Below, one piece after another: positions 24,421 through 34,191 of a stretch of DNA of 64,000 bases. Position numbers and translations under genes: made by a program. Origin of the DNA: UBA6059 sp040219045. Its GTDB lineage: Bacteria; Bacteroidota; Bacteroidia; Cytophagales; Cyclobacteriaceae. Where the stretch lies: NCBI GenBank assembly GCA_965229505.1, contig OZ245881.1:1116001-1180000 (forward strand), read 5' to 3'. The notes beneath the pieces are model-generated. The model had not been told where the DNA came from and did no database searches. It worked only from the letters and a program-made list of their open reading frames with translations. Positions within the stretch are counted from its first letter, which is position 1, and every line of letters starts with the position of its first letter.

Positions 24421-26499
24421 ATGGATCAACTTCAACTCATCTTTGAGGAGTCACCTTGGTGGATATTACCAAGCATCATACTAGGTGCAGGCTATGCATG
24501 GCTACTCTATCAAAAGAAGGGGCCGTGGAGCAACACTACCCATAAAATCCTTGCCGCACTCAGAGGCTTCTTTGTGGCCTTACTGGCATTTTTTCTGATC
24601 AATCCGCTACTCAAGCAGATCATCAGTCAGATTGAGGACCCCATTGTTGTGATAGCGGTCGACAATAGCGCATCGGTACTCGGTGTTGATGAAGACCCAG
24701 AGCTACTCAAAACTGAGCTATCTTCCTTGATCTCAGGGATTGACCAAAGTACTACACAGGTAGATGTCTACACTTTTGACGGTAGGCTAGCGCCAAATGA
24801 GTTTGACAGCCTCAAGTTTGACAGCAAGTCAACGCATCTCTCAGGAATACTCAGAAGCATCCAAAGTGACTATGAAGGGCGAAACCTGGCCGGTGTTGTA
24901 CTTGCCTCGGATGGCATATTCAATCAAGGACTGTCACCCCAGTACCGGAACTATGCCTTCCCAATTCATACGGTAGGACTGGGAGATACTATTCCAAAAA
25001 GAGACGTTAAGATCAAGAACCTCTATTATAATAAGATTGCTTACCTGGGAAATAAATTCCCACTGGTAGTGGAGGTACAAAATGATGGGATTCTTAGTGA
25101 GTCTACCTCTATTTCTATTCTTCAAAATGGACAACTCCTGGCTACCGAAACAGTTGAGCTTAGCAGCGACAATACTGTTTTCAGCACCGAGTTTAATCTG
25201 GAGGCTAATACGGCTGGTTTTCAGCGTTATCAGGTCGTCGTAGACGAGGTAGCAGATGAATTAACCGCCGCGAACAATACTCAGGACGCATACCTGGAGA
25301 TCATTGATGGTAAAGAGAAGATTTTGATGATTGGCTTTGCTCCACACCCGGACATGAAAGCCATCACTGCAGCCTTAAGTAAAAACGAGAACTATGAGAT
25401 CACCCAGTACATACCGGGAGTAAATGAGTATGAAGTGGATCAATATGATCTCATTATTATCAATGAGGCCTTTGATCGCTTCAATCTCCTCAAACCCATA
25501 TTTGATCAGGTGCTTCAGTACAATGCTTCGTTGCTGGTAGTGCTCGGAAACCGATCCAATTTCAAAGCCTATAATGAGACTTTTGACCTGGCTCAGTTTG
25601 AAGCAAAGGCTGGTCAGCGTGACAAAGTCTCTCCTTCTTACAATGAGGATTTCTCCTATTTCACCTTCGATCAGGAAAACCAGAGCGTACTCAACGGCTA
25701 TCCGCCGATCACTGTTCCCTATGGTGAGTTTTCAGTCCATCCAGAGACGGAAGTGCTTTTCTATCAAAAGGTAGGAAGCATCGAAACGACCAAACCGCTT
25801 ATGATGGTTCGAAATACCCAGGACAGAAAGATAGGCGTAATCATCGGAGAAGGATTTTGGCAATGGAGGCTTCAGGAGTATGCTCAGTATGAGAGCACCG
25901 CCGTATTCGACCAGTTTATCTCCAAGACAGTACAATACCTAAGCACTAAGGAAGACAAGCGTAAGTTTAGGCTCTACCCGGAGAAAAATGAGTACTTCGA
26001 TACCGAACCGGTAATATTCGAAGCTGAGGTGTACAACAATATCTATGAGCCTGTATATGGCTTTGAGATCAATCTCTCATTGAAAGATGAGGACGGTAAT
26101 ATCAACCAGTATTCGCTTATCAATAGTGAGTCAAACTCCAGATTGACGGTAGGGCAGTTATCCCCGGGCATCTATCAATACGAGGCATATACTATCCTTG
26201 ATGACAAGAGAGAGACGATCACGGGTGAGCTCAGCGTACAAGAGCTACAGCTAGAGTCCATATCACTCACAGCGCAGCACCAGCTCCTCAGAACGGTAAG
26301 CCAAAATACAGGAGGACAGTTTTTCCACTTATCAGAAATACGATCGGTACCTGCCTACCTTGCCCAGCAGGAAGCAAAAGGTATTGTCTATTCTACAGAG
26401 AGCTTTGAGTCGCTCATCAACCTCAAATGGATCTTCTTTATACTTCTTGCTCTAGTGAGTACAGAGTGGTTCATCAGAAAGTACAGCGGTAGCTACTAG
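24421..26499 (+). CDS. VWA-like membrane protein
   Basis: 692 residues from ATG 24421; an upstream TTG at 24415 is less likely. Two N-terminal transmembrane helices (about 14-30 and 44-62) precede a von Willebrand A-like domain whose start VIAVDNSASV carries a MIDAS-type DxSxS (D81, S83, S85). A large extracytoplasmic region follows, and a final helix (KWIFFILLALVSTEWFI) ends the protein. This layout resembles Bacteroidota membrane proteins related to BatA/aerotolerance proteins or to glutamine-amidotransferase-like DUF proteins. The protein partner is unknown. It lies 67 bp after fabG but its role is unlikely to be linked to fatty acids. Confidence 0.75.
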   Translation: MDQLQLIFEESPWWILPSIILGAGYAWLLYQKKGPWSNTTHKILAALRGFFVALLAFFLINPLLKQIISQIEDPIVVIAVDNSASVLGVDEDPELLKTELSSLISGIDQSTTQVDVYTFDGRLAPNEFDSLKFDSKSTHLSGILRSIQSDYEGRNLAGVVLASDGIFNQGLSPQYRNYAFPIHTVGLGDTIPKRDVKIKNLYYNKIAYLGNKFPLVVEVQNDGILSESTSISILQNGQLLATETVELSSDNTVFSTEFNLEANTAGFQRYQVVVDEVADELTAANNTQDAYLEIIDGKEKILMIGFAPHPDMKAITAALSKNENYEITQYIPGVNEYEVDQYDLIIINEAFDRFNLLKPIFDQVLQYNASLLVVLGNRSNFKAYNETFDLAQFEAKAGQRDKVSPSYNEDFSYFTFDQENQSVLNGYPPITVPYGEFSVHPETEVLFYQKVGSIETTKPLMMVRNTQDRKIGVIIGEGFWQWRLQEYAQYESTAVFDQFISKTVQYLSTKEDKRKFRLYPEKNEYFDTEPVIFEAEVYNNIYEPVYGFEINLSLKDEDGNINQYSLINSESNSRLTVGQLSPGIYQYEAYTILDDKRETITGELSVQELQLESISLTAQHQLLRTVSQNTGGQFFHLSEIRSVPAYLAQQEAKGIVYSTESFESLINLKWIFFILLALVSTEWFIRKYSGSY

Positions 26500-26651
26500 A
26501 CCAGGGCGCATAATACTCATCGTCCGATTATCAACACCCACTGCATTTCGTCTTCCTTAGTTTGCCGTTCATCCAATCAGATCAACTAATGTGAGGCATG
26601 AGTGTAAGAAAGAGTAGAAAAATGTGACCAATTGGTCATAACTCCTTCGCC

Positions 26652-29084
26652 ATGGTCAGAAACATCCTCAAAATCGCCCTTCGCAATCTTGTCAAGTACC
26701 GCAGCTTCAGTGTCATCAATATTACCGGACTTGCTGGTGGCCTTACTTGCTGTTTACTTATTCTCCTCTTCGTAGTAGATGAGTATAGCTACGACAACTT
26801 TCAGGAAAAGAGAGACCGCCTCTACCGCGTCCAATACCAGATCAACAGTCTGGATATTGCGAGCATACCGCCTGTAATGTCTGATCACATCCGCACTTAC
26901 TTCAGTGAGGTGGAGGAAACAGCCCGATTGTTCAATCGGGCGATCAGCATTCGCATTGGTGATGATGCCAGGTTTGAAGAGTCCAATGCATTCTTTGCGG
27001 ATTCCACGCTTCTCAAAATGCTAACCTTCGAAGTTATTCAAGGTCAATTGTCCGACGCACTAGATCGGCCCTACTCCATCATCCTCAATCAAACTACGGC
27101 GGAAAAATACTTCCCTGGAGAAAACCCTATCGGAAAGCAGGTGGCCATCGAGGGCGATCATCTATTTCAGGTTTCGGCTGTCGTGGCTGACTACCCACCC
27201 AACTCTCATTTTCACTTTGACATGCTGCTTCCTTATCAGAATATGTATGATATAGAGCCCGAGCAGCTGCAAAATACGATTAGGCAGAACTATCAGATGA
27301 ACTGGATGGTATCTCATTCACACACTTATGTCCTGCTCAAGCCTGATGCAAATCCTGAAAATGTCAATGCCAAGTTCCCGGAGTTCGTGGCAGAAAAGAT
27401 CCCTGAAAACATGCAGCGCGGGCAAAACTTTTTGCTCCAGCCCATGCCCAGCTTCCATCTTGATAATGTAGTCGCGGGAGCACCAGAGCCTCCAGGTAGC
27501 CAGCTAATGATTTATATCCTCATTGCGGTAGGTGTGCTGACATTGCTTATCGCATGCATCAACTTCATCAATCTTACCACAGCCCGATTCATCCAGAGGG
27601 CAAAAGAGATAGGCATCCGAAAAGTCCTCGGTGCACGAAAAAAGCAACTCATAGCGCAGTTCCTCAGCGAGGCGTTTGTGCTAACCCTTGTGGCCGCTAT
27701 CGCAAGTTTCTTTTTGGCACAGCTTTTTCTGCCATTAGTCAATGATCTACTGGATAAGCAGCTAACGACTCAGTCATTGCTGGAACCCCGGATCGTCATT
27801 GCCTATGTCGGACTTATCTTGATCACAAGTGTCGCTGCGGGTATTTATCCCGCCTTTGTGGTAACGCAGATCACACCTATCCAAAGCTTGAAGGGGACAT
27901 TATCATCTAACTCTAGCTCGCTGACTTTGAGAAAGGCACTTGTGGTTGTGCAATTTAGCGTTTCCTCGCTCCTGGTAATAGGCGCCATGATCGTCTTCAG
28001 TCAGCTTCAATATGTCAACGAGAGATCGTTAGGTTTTGACAAAGACCTGATGATCAACGTTCCTGTTCAAAGTCGGAATTTCAATAACCTTTTTGGAGGT
28101 ATCGATGGAGAGAAGCGAAGCACCATGAATGCCTTCGAGGAAGCACTACGATCCATACCGGGAGTCACGGGTAGCACCGTGTCGGCTGGAGCTCCAGGCT
28201 CAGGTGTGGTCAACCGCAATGTCATACCTGACGGATATACTGCGGATGATCGGATTATTGCGCCGGTTTTCGCTGTGGACTATGACTTTATCGATCTCTA
28301 TAATATTTCTGTTGTTGCCGGTCGGGAGTTTTCCACGAAGTATGGGACTGATCATCAGCAGGCGTTCATGATCAATGAAAGGGCCGTCCAGGAATATAAC
28401 CTTGGGGAAACTGCCGAGGATGCCTTGGGCAAGGATGTGAATGTAGAAGGTAAAGAAGGGAAGATCATCGGTGTGTTGGGTGACTTCAACTATCTACCGC
28501 TAACTCAGGAAATCGGCCCTTTATTTATGGAGATTGGTGTGCCGTCATTCAATACGTACTCGATCAAAATTGAGGCTGGCAACATGTCCCCAACTATAGA
28601 GGCCATCGAGGGCACATGGAACGATTTTTTTCCTGAGGAAACATTCACGTATACTTTTCTGGATGACAATCTAGCTCAGAACTACATAGCGGAAGAGCGG
28701 CTGGGCACAATGATCAAGTATTTCTCAATCTTAGCTATAGTGATTGCAGGATTGGGCAGCTATGGTTTGGTAATGTTTGTCGTAGCACATCGCATGAAGG
28801 AGGTCGGAATTAGAAAGGTCCTCGGAGCAACGGTGCTTGAAGTACTGGTTTTGATTTCCAAAAGCTTCATTGGTCTGGTCATCATGGGCTTTTTGATTGC
28901 GGTACCATTTGCCTGGTTATCCGCAAATCTATGGTTGGACAACTTCTCCTATCGAATTGACACACCGGTGATACCGTTTATAGTGGCACTGGGTGCTGGG
29001 CTAACACTGGTAGCCATTACCACAGCTTATCATACCTTCAAAGCTGCAAATGCCAATCCGGTGACCTCACTGAGAGACGAGTAG
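26652..29084 (+). CDS. MacB/FtsX-type ABC transporter permease (orphan)
   Basis: 810 residues starting VRNILKIALRNLVKYRSFSV, the standard family start. TM1 (about 22-42), a MacB periplasmic domain, a first FtsX block (NLTTARFIQRAKEIGIRKVLGA), a second TM and periplasmic domain and a final FtsX block (VVAHRMKEVGIRKVLGATVLE) ending NPVTSLRDE. It is the same architecture as the genes at 16863 and 61359 but clearly divergent in the periplasmic parts. No ATPase gene is adjacent. Gene order suggests independent transcription; the start follows a 150-bp spacer. Confidence 0.88.
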   Translation: MVRNILKIALRNLVKYRSFSVINITGLAGGLTCCLLILLFVVDEYSYDNFQEKRDRLYRVQYQINSLDIASIPPVMSDHIRTYFSEVEETARLFNRAISIRIGDDARFEESNAFFADSTLLKMLTFEVIQGQLSDALDRPYSIILNQTTAEKYFPGENPIGKQVAIEGDHLFQVSAVVADYPPNSHFHFDMLLPYQNMYDIEPEQLQNTIRQNYQMNWMVSHSHTYVLLKPDANPENVNAKFPEFVAEKIPENMQRGQNFLLQPMPSFHLDNVVAGAPEPPGSQLMIYILIAVGVLTLLIACINFINLTTARFIQRAKEIGIRKVLGARKKQLIAQFLSEAFVLTLVAAIASFFLAQLFLPLVNDLLDKQLTTQSLLEPRIVIAYVGLILITSVAAGIYPAFVVTQITPIQSLKGTLSSNSSSLTLRKALVVVQFSVSSLLVIGAMIVFSQLQYVNERSLGFDKDLMINVPVQSRNFNNLFGGIDGEKRSTMNAFEEALRSIPGVTGSTVSAGAPGSGVVNRNVIPDGYTADDRIIAPVFAVDYDFIDLYNISVVAGREFSTKYGTDHQQAFMINERAVQEYNLGETAEDALGKDVNVEGKEGKIIGVLGDFNYLPLTQEIGPLFMEIGVPSFNTYSIKIEAGNMSPTIEAIEGTWNDFFPEETFTYTFLDDNLAQNYIAEERLGTMIKYFSILAIVIAGLGSYGLVMFVVAHRMKEVGIRKVLGATVLEVLVLISKSFIGLVIMGFLIAVPFAWLSANLWLDNFSYRIDTPVIPFIVALGAGLTLVAITTAYHTFKAANANPVTSLRDE

Positions 29085-29132
29085 AAAAATGTAGATTGTT
29101 GGACTCTTGCTCTGCAAGTCTAATCAACAAAA

Positions 29133-29153
29133 AAGGAGGCTTTCGCCTCCTTT
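29133..29153. terminator. Terminator between the permease and clpC, mainly for clpC
   Basis: AAGGAGG CTTTCG CCTCCTT hairpin. On the minus strand it is followed by TTTTTTG, making it a good clpC terminator 5 bp past its stop. On the plus strand it is followed by TCATTTT, so it may also end the 26652 gene. Confidence 0.82.
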
Positions 29154-29157
29154 CATT

Positions 29158-31716
29158 TTAATCTTCTTTCTTCTCTTCCTTCTTTTTCTTCTTCTTTTTG
29201 ATCTTCACGGTCAGTTGCTCAGCTTCCTTCTCATGATCAGCCAGAAGTACATCCCCTTCCTGCACATCACCTTTTAGGATTTCTTCAGCCACCTGATCTT
29301 CCAGGTACTTCTGAATCGCCCTATTCAACGGGCGCGCGCCATACTGCGGGTCATAACCTTTTTCCGCTAGGAAATCCTTAGCTGCCTCAGTCAACTCAAC
29401 AGTGTAACCTAAGTCAGAAATACGGACAAACAGCTTACCCAAAGTAAGGTCAATGATCTTGTGAATATGCTCACGCTCAAGGGAATTGAATATGATCACA
29501 TCATCGAGACGGTTCAAAAACTCAGGGCTGAAGGTCTTCTTCAGCGCATTCTGAATCGTTGATCTCATCACCTCATCATTGTTGTCCTGCTTTGCCTTCG
29601 TAGCAAAACCGATACCCGCCCCAAAGTCTTTGAGATCCCTCACTCCAATGTTAGAGGTCATGATGATGATCGTATTGCGGAAGTCTACTCTTCTGCCAAG
29701 ACCGTCAGTCAGGATACCATCATCCAATACTTGCAGCAAGATGTTGAAGACGTCCGGGTGTGCCTTCTCAATTTCATCAAGAAGCACCACGCTATAAGGC
29801 TTTCTGCGCACCTTCTCAGTAAGCTGACCACCTTCTTCATAGCCTACATAGCCGGGAGGCGCTCCCACGAGTCTACTCACGGAGAATTTCTCCATGTACT
29901 CCGACATGTCAATGCGAATCAGGCTATCCTCCTTATCAAAAAGATAGGTTGACAATACCTTGGCTAGCTCCGTCTTACCTACGCCAGTAGGGCCTAAGAA
30001 TACAAATGAGCCGATTGGCTTTTTAGGATCCTTTAGACCAACGCGTGTGCGCTGTATTGCTTTGACCAACTTTTTGATCGCATCCTTTTGGCCAATGACT
30101 TTATCGTCTAGCTCAGCATCCATGCCGAGTAGCTTTATACTTTCTTTCTGAGCGATTCTGTTGGCTGGTATGCCTGTCATCATCGCGATCACATCCGCCA
30201 CATTATCTTCCTCTACCGTATATCGTTTGGTCTTCGTCTCCTCTTCCCATTTCGCCTTGGCTATCTCCAGTTGCTCGATGAGTTTCTTCTCCTTATCACG
30301 TAGCTGAGCGGCCTCTTCGTATTTCTGGCTTTTCACTACCTGATTCTTCTCCTTCTTCACCTCTTCGATCTGCTCTTCAAGGCTGACGATATCATCCGGC
30401 ACATAGATATTGTTGATGTGGACTCTGGCTCCCGCCTCATCGAGGACATCTATCGCCTTATCAGGCAAATGTCTGTCGCTGATGTACCTATCGGAAAGGG
30501 TAACACAAGCATCAAGCGCCTCAGGCGTATAATTCACGTGATGGTGATTTTCATACTTATCCTTTATGTTATCAAGAATCTGTAGGGTCTCTTCTGGTGT
30601 AGTGGCATCCACCATTACCATCTGGAACCTACGTGCCAAAGCACCATCCTTTTCTATGTACTGACGATACTCGTCTAGTGTAGTAGCACCAATACATTGT
30701 ATTTCTCCCCTGGCTAAGGCAGGCTTGAACATATTAGAAGCATCCAATGAACCAGAAGCACCTCCAGCACCTACTATAGTATGAAGCTCATCAATGAAAA
30801 GAATAACCTCTGGGGTCTTCTCTATTTCATTCATTACCGCTTTCATCCGCTCTTCAAACTGCCCACGGTACTTTGTTCCGGCAACTAGTGAAGCAAGATC
30901 AAGCGTCACCACCCTTTTGTTAAAGAGGATTCTGGATACCTTTTTTTGGATGATGCGCAATGCAAGTCCTTCAGCGATGGCTGTCTTACCAACACCAGGC
31001 TCACCTATCAATATTGGATTGTTCTTCTTTCTTCGGCTTAGGATCTGAGCTACGCGCTCTATTTCTTTTTCTCTACCGACAATCGGATCGAGCTTATCAT
31101 CCTCAGCCATCTTAGTCAGGTCGCGACCGAAGTTGTCAAGGACGGGCGTACGAGACTTCTCGGTAGACTTAGACCCTGAGTCTCCTCTGCTTGATGATCC
31201 TCCGGACGAACCGCCACCACCAAAGATCCTGGAGCTATCCTCATCTCCTTCATCTGTATCCGAGGAAGCCAGTGGGTTATCTGTTTGATACTCCAGCAAC
31301 TCCTTGACCACATCGTAGGTGACATCAAACTTCTCTAATATCTGTGTCGCGATATTGTCTTCATCCCTTAGTATGGATAGCAGCAAATGCTCAGTACCAA
31401 TCAATTGACTTTTGAATATTTTTGCCTCTAAATAGGTGATTTTCAGCACCTTCTCAGACTGTCTGGTTAGAGGGATATTAGCAAGGTTCTTGACATTGCT
31501 GGTCGCAGTGCCTTTAGTGGCCTGCTCTATTGCTGCACGCAACTCGTCAAGTGATACACCTAGCTTTTTGAGTAAACCCACGGCCACTCCTTCTCCTTCT
31601 CTGATCATTCCAAGTAGTAGATGCTCCGTGCCAATGTAATCATGGCCAAGTCGTAGCGCTTCTTCCCTACTTAGCGATATCACTTCTTTTACTCTATTTG
31701 AAAATTTAGCTTCCAT
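29158..31716 (-). CDS. clpC: ATP-dependent Clp protease ATP-binding subunit ClpC
   Basis: 852 residues. ClpC is a AAA+ unfoldase that feeds proteins into ClpP. Two Clp-N repeats occupy residues 1 to about 145 (SREEALRLGHDYIGTEHLLL and a second copy). A Ser/Gly-rich linker follows, then AAA-1 with Walker A GEPGVGKT and LFIDELHTIVGAG, a UVR/coiled-coil region with KYEEAAQLRDKEKKL, and AAA-2 with GPTGVGKTELAK and VVLLDEIEKAHPDV. The C-terminus is a Lys-rich run. The UVR motif separates ClpC from ClpA/ClpB. clpP is not nearby. Confidence 0.95.
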   Translation of the reverse strand: MEAKFSNRVKEVISLSREEALRLGHDYIGTEHLLLGMIREGEGVAVGLLKKLGVSLDELRAAIEQATKGTATSNVKNLANIPLTRQSEKVLKITYLEAKIFKSQLIGTEHLLLSILRDEDNIATQILEKFDVTYDVVKELLEYQTDNPLASSDTDEGDEDSSRIFGGGGSSGGSSSRGDSGSKSTEKSRTPVLDNFGRDLTKMAEDDKLDPIVGREKEIERVAQILSRRKKNNPILIGEPGVGKTAIAEGLALRIIQKKVSRILFNKRVVTLDLASLVAGTKYRGQFEERMKAVMNEIEKTPEVILFIDELHTIVGAGGASGSLDASNMFKPALARGEIQCIGATTLDEYRQYIEKDGALARRFQMVMVDATTPEETLQILDNIKDKYENHHHVNYTPEALDACVTLSDRYISDRHLPDKAIDVLDEAGARVHINNIYVPDDIVSLEEQIEEVKKEKNQVVKSQKYEEAAQLRDKEKKLIEQLEIAKAKWEEETKTKRYTVEEDNVADVIAMMTGIPANRIAQKESIKLLGMDAELDDKVIGQKDAIKKLVKAIQRTRVGLKDPKKPIGSFVFLGPTGVGKTELAKVLSTYLFDKEDSLIRIDMSEYMEKFSVSRLVGAPPGYVGYEEGGQLTEKVRRKPYSVVLLDEIEKAHPDVFNILLQVLDDGILTDGLGRRVDFRNTIIIMTSNIGVRDLKDFGAGIGFATKAKQDNNDEVMRSTIQNALKKTFSPEFLNRLDDVIIFNSLEREHIHKIIDLTLGKLFVRISDLGYTVELTEAAKDFLAEKGYDPQYGARPLNRAIQKYLEDQVAEEILKGDVQEGDVLLADHEKEAEQLTVKIKKKKKKKEEKKED

Positions 31717-31819
31717 ATGATGGACGTGATTGTCTTAAGTAAAAATATATTTTTCGTAAGTGATAATCCACCCCCTACTCCAATTAACTTCTGTAAAACG
31801 TAGATTATTCAGGATTTGT

Positions 31820-32452
31820 TCAATGCCACATCATGGCCATTTTCCTGATCATCGAGCCTGTGTTGGGACCTTCGCAAAACAGCATATCAATCAGGCTCAT
31901 ACCTTTGACAAATTTACTGCCAAAGACCTGAGGATATGCATGATTAGATAGTTTTTCCAAATAGGCATTCTTGCTTTTGGGGTTGATAATAGATCTATAG
32001 TCTTGGATATCAACACTTTCTGTTTCAACGTATTGTTTTGAGTAGCTCCTCGGCACATCCAAGTCTACCACTTTGAGCAAGCATGACAATAAGTCATGAT
32101 TAAGATCCACGAGGTATCTGTACTCCCTTTCATAGTAGGAAACCAATTGATCTGCATAATACTCAAAGAAGGGCGACTTGCCATACGAAGATTGAATACT
32201 CCGCCAGTGAATCTTCTGCCAATTGGAGGTATTGTCTATCAATGTCTCTTTCATCAGCTGCTTGCTCCTACCTCGCTCTACAGGGACCGTCAGGTTAATG
32301 ATCCCATTCGATCCAAGGATCTCGGCCCTATTCCGGTAGGTCTGTCGCACATAGTTTTCATGGCCATCGATAATGATCGTATTGGCACTTGCCAATAGGG
32401 AAAAGTAAGCTATGCCAGGTAGATACTGACTTTCAACAACGATCGATTTCAA
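31820..32452 (-). CDS. WbqC-family protein
   Basis: 210 residues. The start VVESQYLPGIAYFSLLASANT and the NRAEILGSNGIINLTVPVERG segment with QKIHWRSIQSSYGKSPFFEYY are hallmarks of the WbqC family. These proteins appear in O-antigen and surface-glycan loci, where their reaction is poorly defined. Here it stands beside a YrdC-like gene (gap 11 bp, same strand), so the two probably share a transcript. No signal peptide is seen. Confidence 0.85.
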   Translation of the reverse strand: MKSIVVESQYLPGIAYFSLLASANTIIIDGHENYVRQTYRNRAEILGSNGIINLTVPVERGRSKQLMKETLIDNTSNWQKIHWRSIQSSYGKSPFFEYYADQLVSYYEREYRYLVDLNHDLLSCLLKVVDLDVPRSYSKQYVETESVDIQDYRSIINPKSKNAYLEKLSNHAYPQVFGSKFVKGMSLIDMLFCEGPNTGSMIRKMAMMWH

Positions 32453-32463
32453 TTCCCGATAGG

Positions 32464-33096
32464 TTATAAGTACTCCGAGAGATCGCCCTTGCCCTCACGC
32501 ACTACAGTGATTTCATAATCGTCTGTACAGTCCACTACCGTGCTCGGGGAGAGGTTGCCAAAGCCTCCATCGATGATCACATCTACCTGCTGCTCAAATT
32601 TCTCATAGATCAAAGAAGGATCCGTCGAATACTCGACCACCTCGTCATCATCTTTGATGGATGTAGTAATGATCGGATTGCCCAGGGCCTTCACAATAGC
32701 TCGGGGTATGTTGTTGTCAGGCACCCTGATACCGACCGTCTTCTTGCTGGCATTGAGGATCTTGGGGACTTTACTACTCGACTTTAGGATGAAGGTAAAA
32801 GGTCCCGGCAAGGCTTTCTTCATCAACTTGAAAGTGGTGTTGTTGAGGCTCTTCACATACTCGGAGATGTGACTGAGGTCGTAGCATATGAAACTTAGCT
32901 CGCTCTTCTTTCCTTTCAGCCCTTTGATCTGAAGCACCCGGTCAATCGCTTTCGGATTGAAGATATCACAGCCCAACCCATATACCGTGTCGGTCGGATA
33001 GATAATGACACCTCCGTCTCGAAGTACATTCGCGATATGTCGGATCTTTTTTTCCTCTGGATTTTCCGGAAACAATTTGATTAACTCTGCCTTCAT
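32464..33096 (-). CDS. L-threonylcarbamoyladenylate synthase family protein (Sua5/YciO/YrdC)
   Basis: 210 residues. The motif GGVIIYPTDTVYGLGCDIFNPKA and the KGLKGKKSELSFIC basic/Ser segment identify the YrdC fold, and the length without a C-terminal Sua5 domain points to the YrdC/YciO subgroup. TsaC-type members make threonylcarbamoyl-AMP for the t6A tRNA modification; YciO members may differ. The end SPSTVVDCTDDYEITVVREG is the usual C-terminus. It is divergent from mltG with only 58 bp between starts. Confidence 0.87.
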   Translation of the reverse strand: MKAELIKLFPENPEEKKIRHIANVLRDGGVIIYPTDTVYGLGCDIFNPKAIDRVLQIKGLKGKKSELSFICYDLSHISEYVKSLNNTTFKLMKKALPGPFTFILKSSSKVPKILNASKKTVGIRVPDNNIPRAIVKALGNPIITTSIKDDDEVVEYSTDPSLIYEKFEQQVDVIIDGGFGNLSPSTVVDCTDDYEITVVREGKGDLSEYL

Positions 33097-33118
33097 TAGT
33101 GTATCAAAATTACATCAA

Positions 33119-33147
33119 TTGGGGTACCAATCAATTTATTAGTTTTG
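33119..33147 (+). promoter_or_regulatory. mltG promoter
   Basis: TTG at 33119-33121 and TAGTTTTG at 33140-33147 are separated by 18 bp, close to the consensus. Transcription would start about at 33152-33155, which is the ATG of mltG, so the mRNA is expected to be leaderless or nearly so. Confidence 0.6.
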
Positions 33148-33154
33148 CGTGACT

Positions 33155-34189
33155 ATGCGAAAAAAAAATTGGCTTGTTTTGGTCATTGTGGTGTTTTCTA
33201 CCATGTTGTCCTCATTCGTTTTCTATTTTTATCAGGTCATTTACACACCTAATTTCCAGCAGGAAAAAGAAGACATAGATATCCTCATCCCGAGAGGTGC
33301 GACTTTCAAAGATGTACAAAACATGTTTTACGATAGGGGTATCGTCAACGACCTGGTCGCATTCAGCCTGCTGGCCAAATTGATGAACTACGATGAGGCG
33401 GTGAAGCCGGGCGTATACACCATTAAGAAGGACATGCCCAATATACTCGTCGTGCGCAGGCTTAGGTCCGGGGATCAGACTCCTGTCAACATTACGTTCA
33501 ACAATGTCCGTCTCTTGGAAGAACTGCCGGAAAAAATCACCGACAACACAGGTGTTGATCCCGAGGACTTCCGCCGGTTAATTGAAAATGACTCGATAGT
33601 TCAGGCCCTGGGATTTACAAAAGAGACGATCATTTCCATGTTCATCCCCAATACCTATGAGGTCTACTGGACCATTAGTGCGGAGGCTCTGCTCAAGAAA
33701 ATGAAGGATGAGCATACGCGTTTTTGGTCTGAGCAGAGGAAGCAAAAGGCTGAAGCTTTAGGGTTGACCCCACTGGAGGTGAGCACGCTGGCTTCTATAG
33801 TACAGGCCGAGACTCAGCAGTATGATGAGGCCGCCACAGTAGCGGGGTTATACCTCAATAGGCTCAATCGAAATATTGCTCTGCAGGCTGACCCCACACT
33901 TGTCTACGCCGCACAGGACTTTACCATCAAGCGCGTGCTCAACGTCCACAAGGAGATAGACTCTCCCTACAATACCTACATGTACAGCGGCCTGCCACCA
34001 GGGCCCATCAATATGCCACAGCCGAATTACATCGATGCTGTTTTGAATTATGAGGAGCACAGGTATCTTTATATGTGCGCTAGGGAAGATTTTTCGGGCT
34101 ACCACAATTTTGCTACCAACCTGCGTGATCACTTGAGGAATGCTGAAAAATACCAGGCAGCCCTCAACCGTGCCGGACTATATAGATAA
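33155..34189 (+). CDS. mltG: Endolytic murein transglycosylase
   Basis: 344 residues from ATG 33155; a GTG two codons upstream overlaps the promoter. MltG cuts nascent peptidoglycan strands at the inner membrane. A single N-terminal transmembrane helix (about 6-28) is followed by a LysM-like segment (IPRGATFKDVQNMFYDRGIV) and the YceG catalytic domain. The catalytic Glu is E219 in TLASIVQAETQ, and DPTLVYAAQDF, NTYMYSGLPPGPI and the HNFA segment are conserved. It starts a tight operon with the thioesterase (2-bp gap) and the YihY gene (overlap). Confidence 0.93.
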   Translation: MRKKNWLVLVIVVFSTMLSSFVFYFYQVIYTPNFQQEKEDIDILIPRGATFKDVQNMFYDRGIVNDLVAFSLLAKLMNYDEAVKPGVYTIKKDMPNILVVRRLRSGDQTPVNITFNNVRLLEELPEKITDNTGVDPEDFRRLIENDSIVQALGFTKETIISMFIPNTYEVYWTISAEALLKKMKDEHTRFWSEQRKQKAEALGLTPLEVSTLASIVQAETQQYDEAATVAGLYLNRLNRNIALQADPTLVYAAQDFTIKRVLNVHKEIDSPYNTYMYSGLPPGPINMPQPNYIDAVLNYEEHRYLYMCAREDFSGYHNFATNLRDHLRNAEKYQAALNRAGLYR

Positions 34190-34191
34190 CG

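Noticed and set aside
29158..31716. Plus-strand open frames inside clpC (for example 30794-31048)
   Set aside because: Shadow frames of a highly conserved gene with biased codon use; none looks like a protein.
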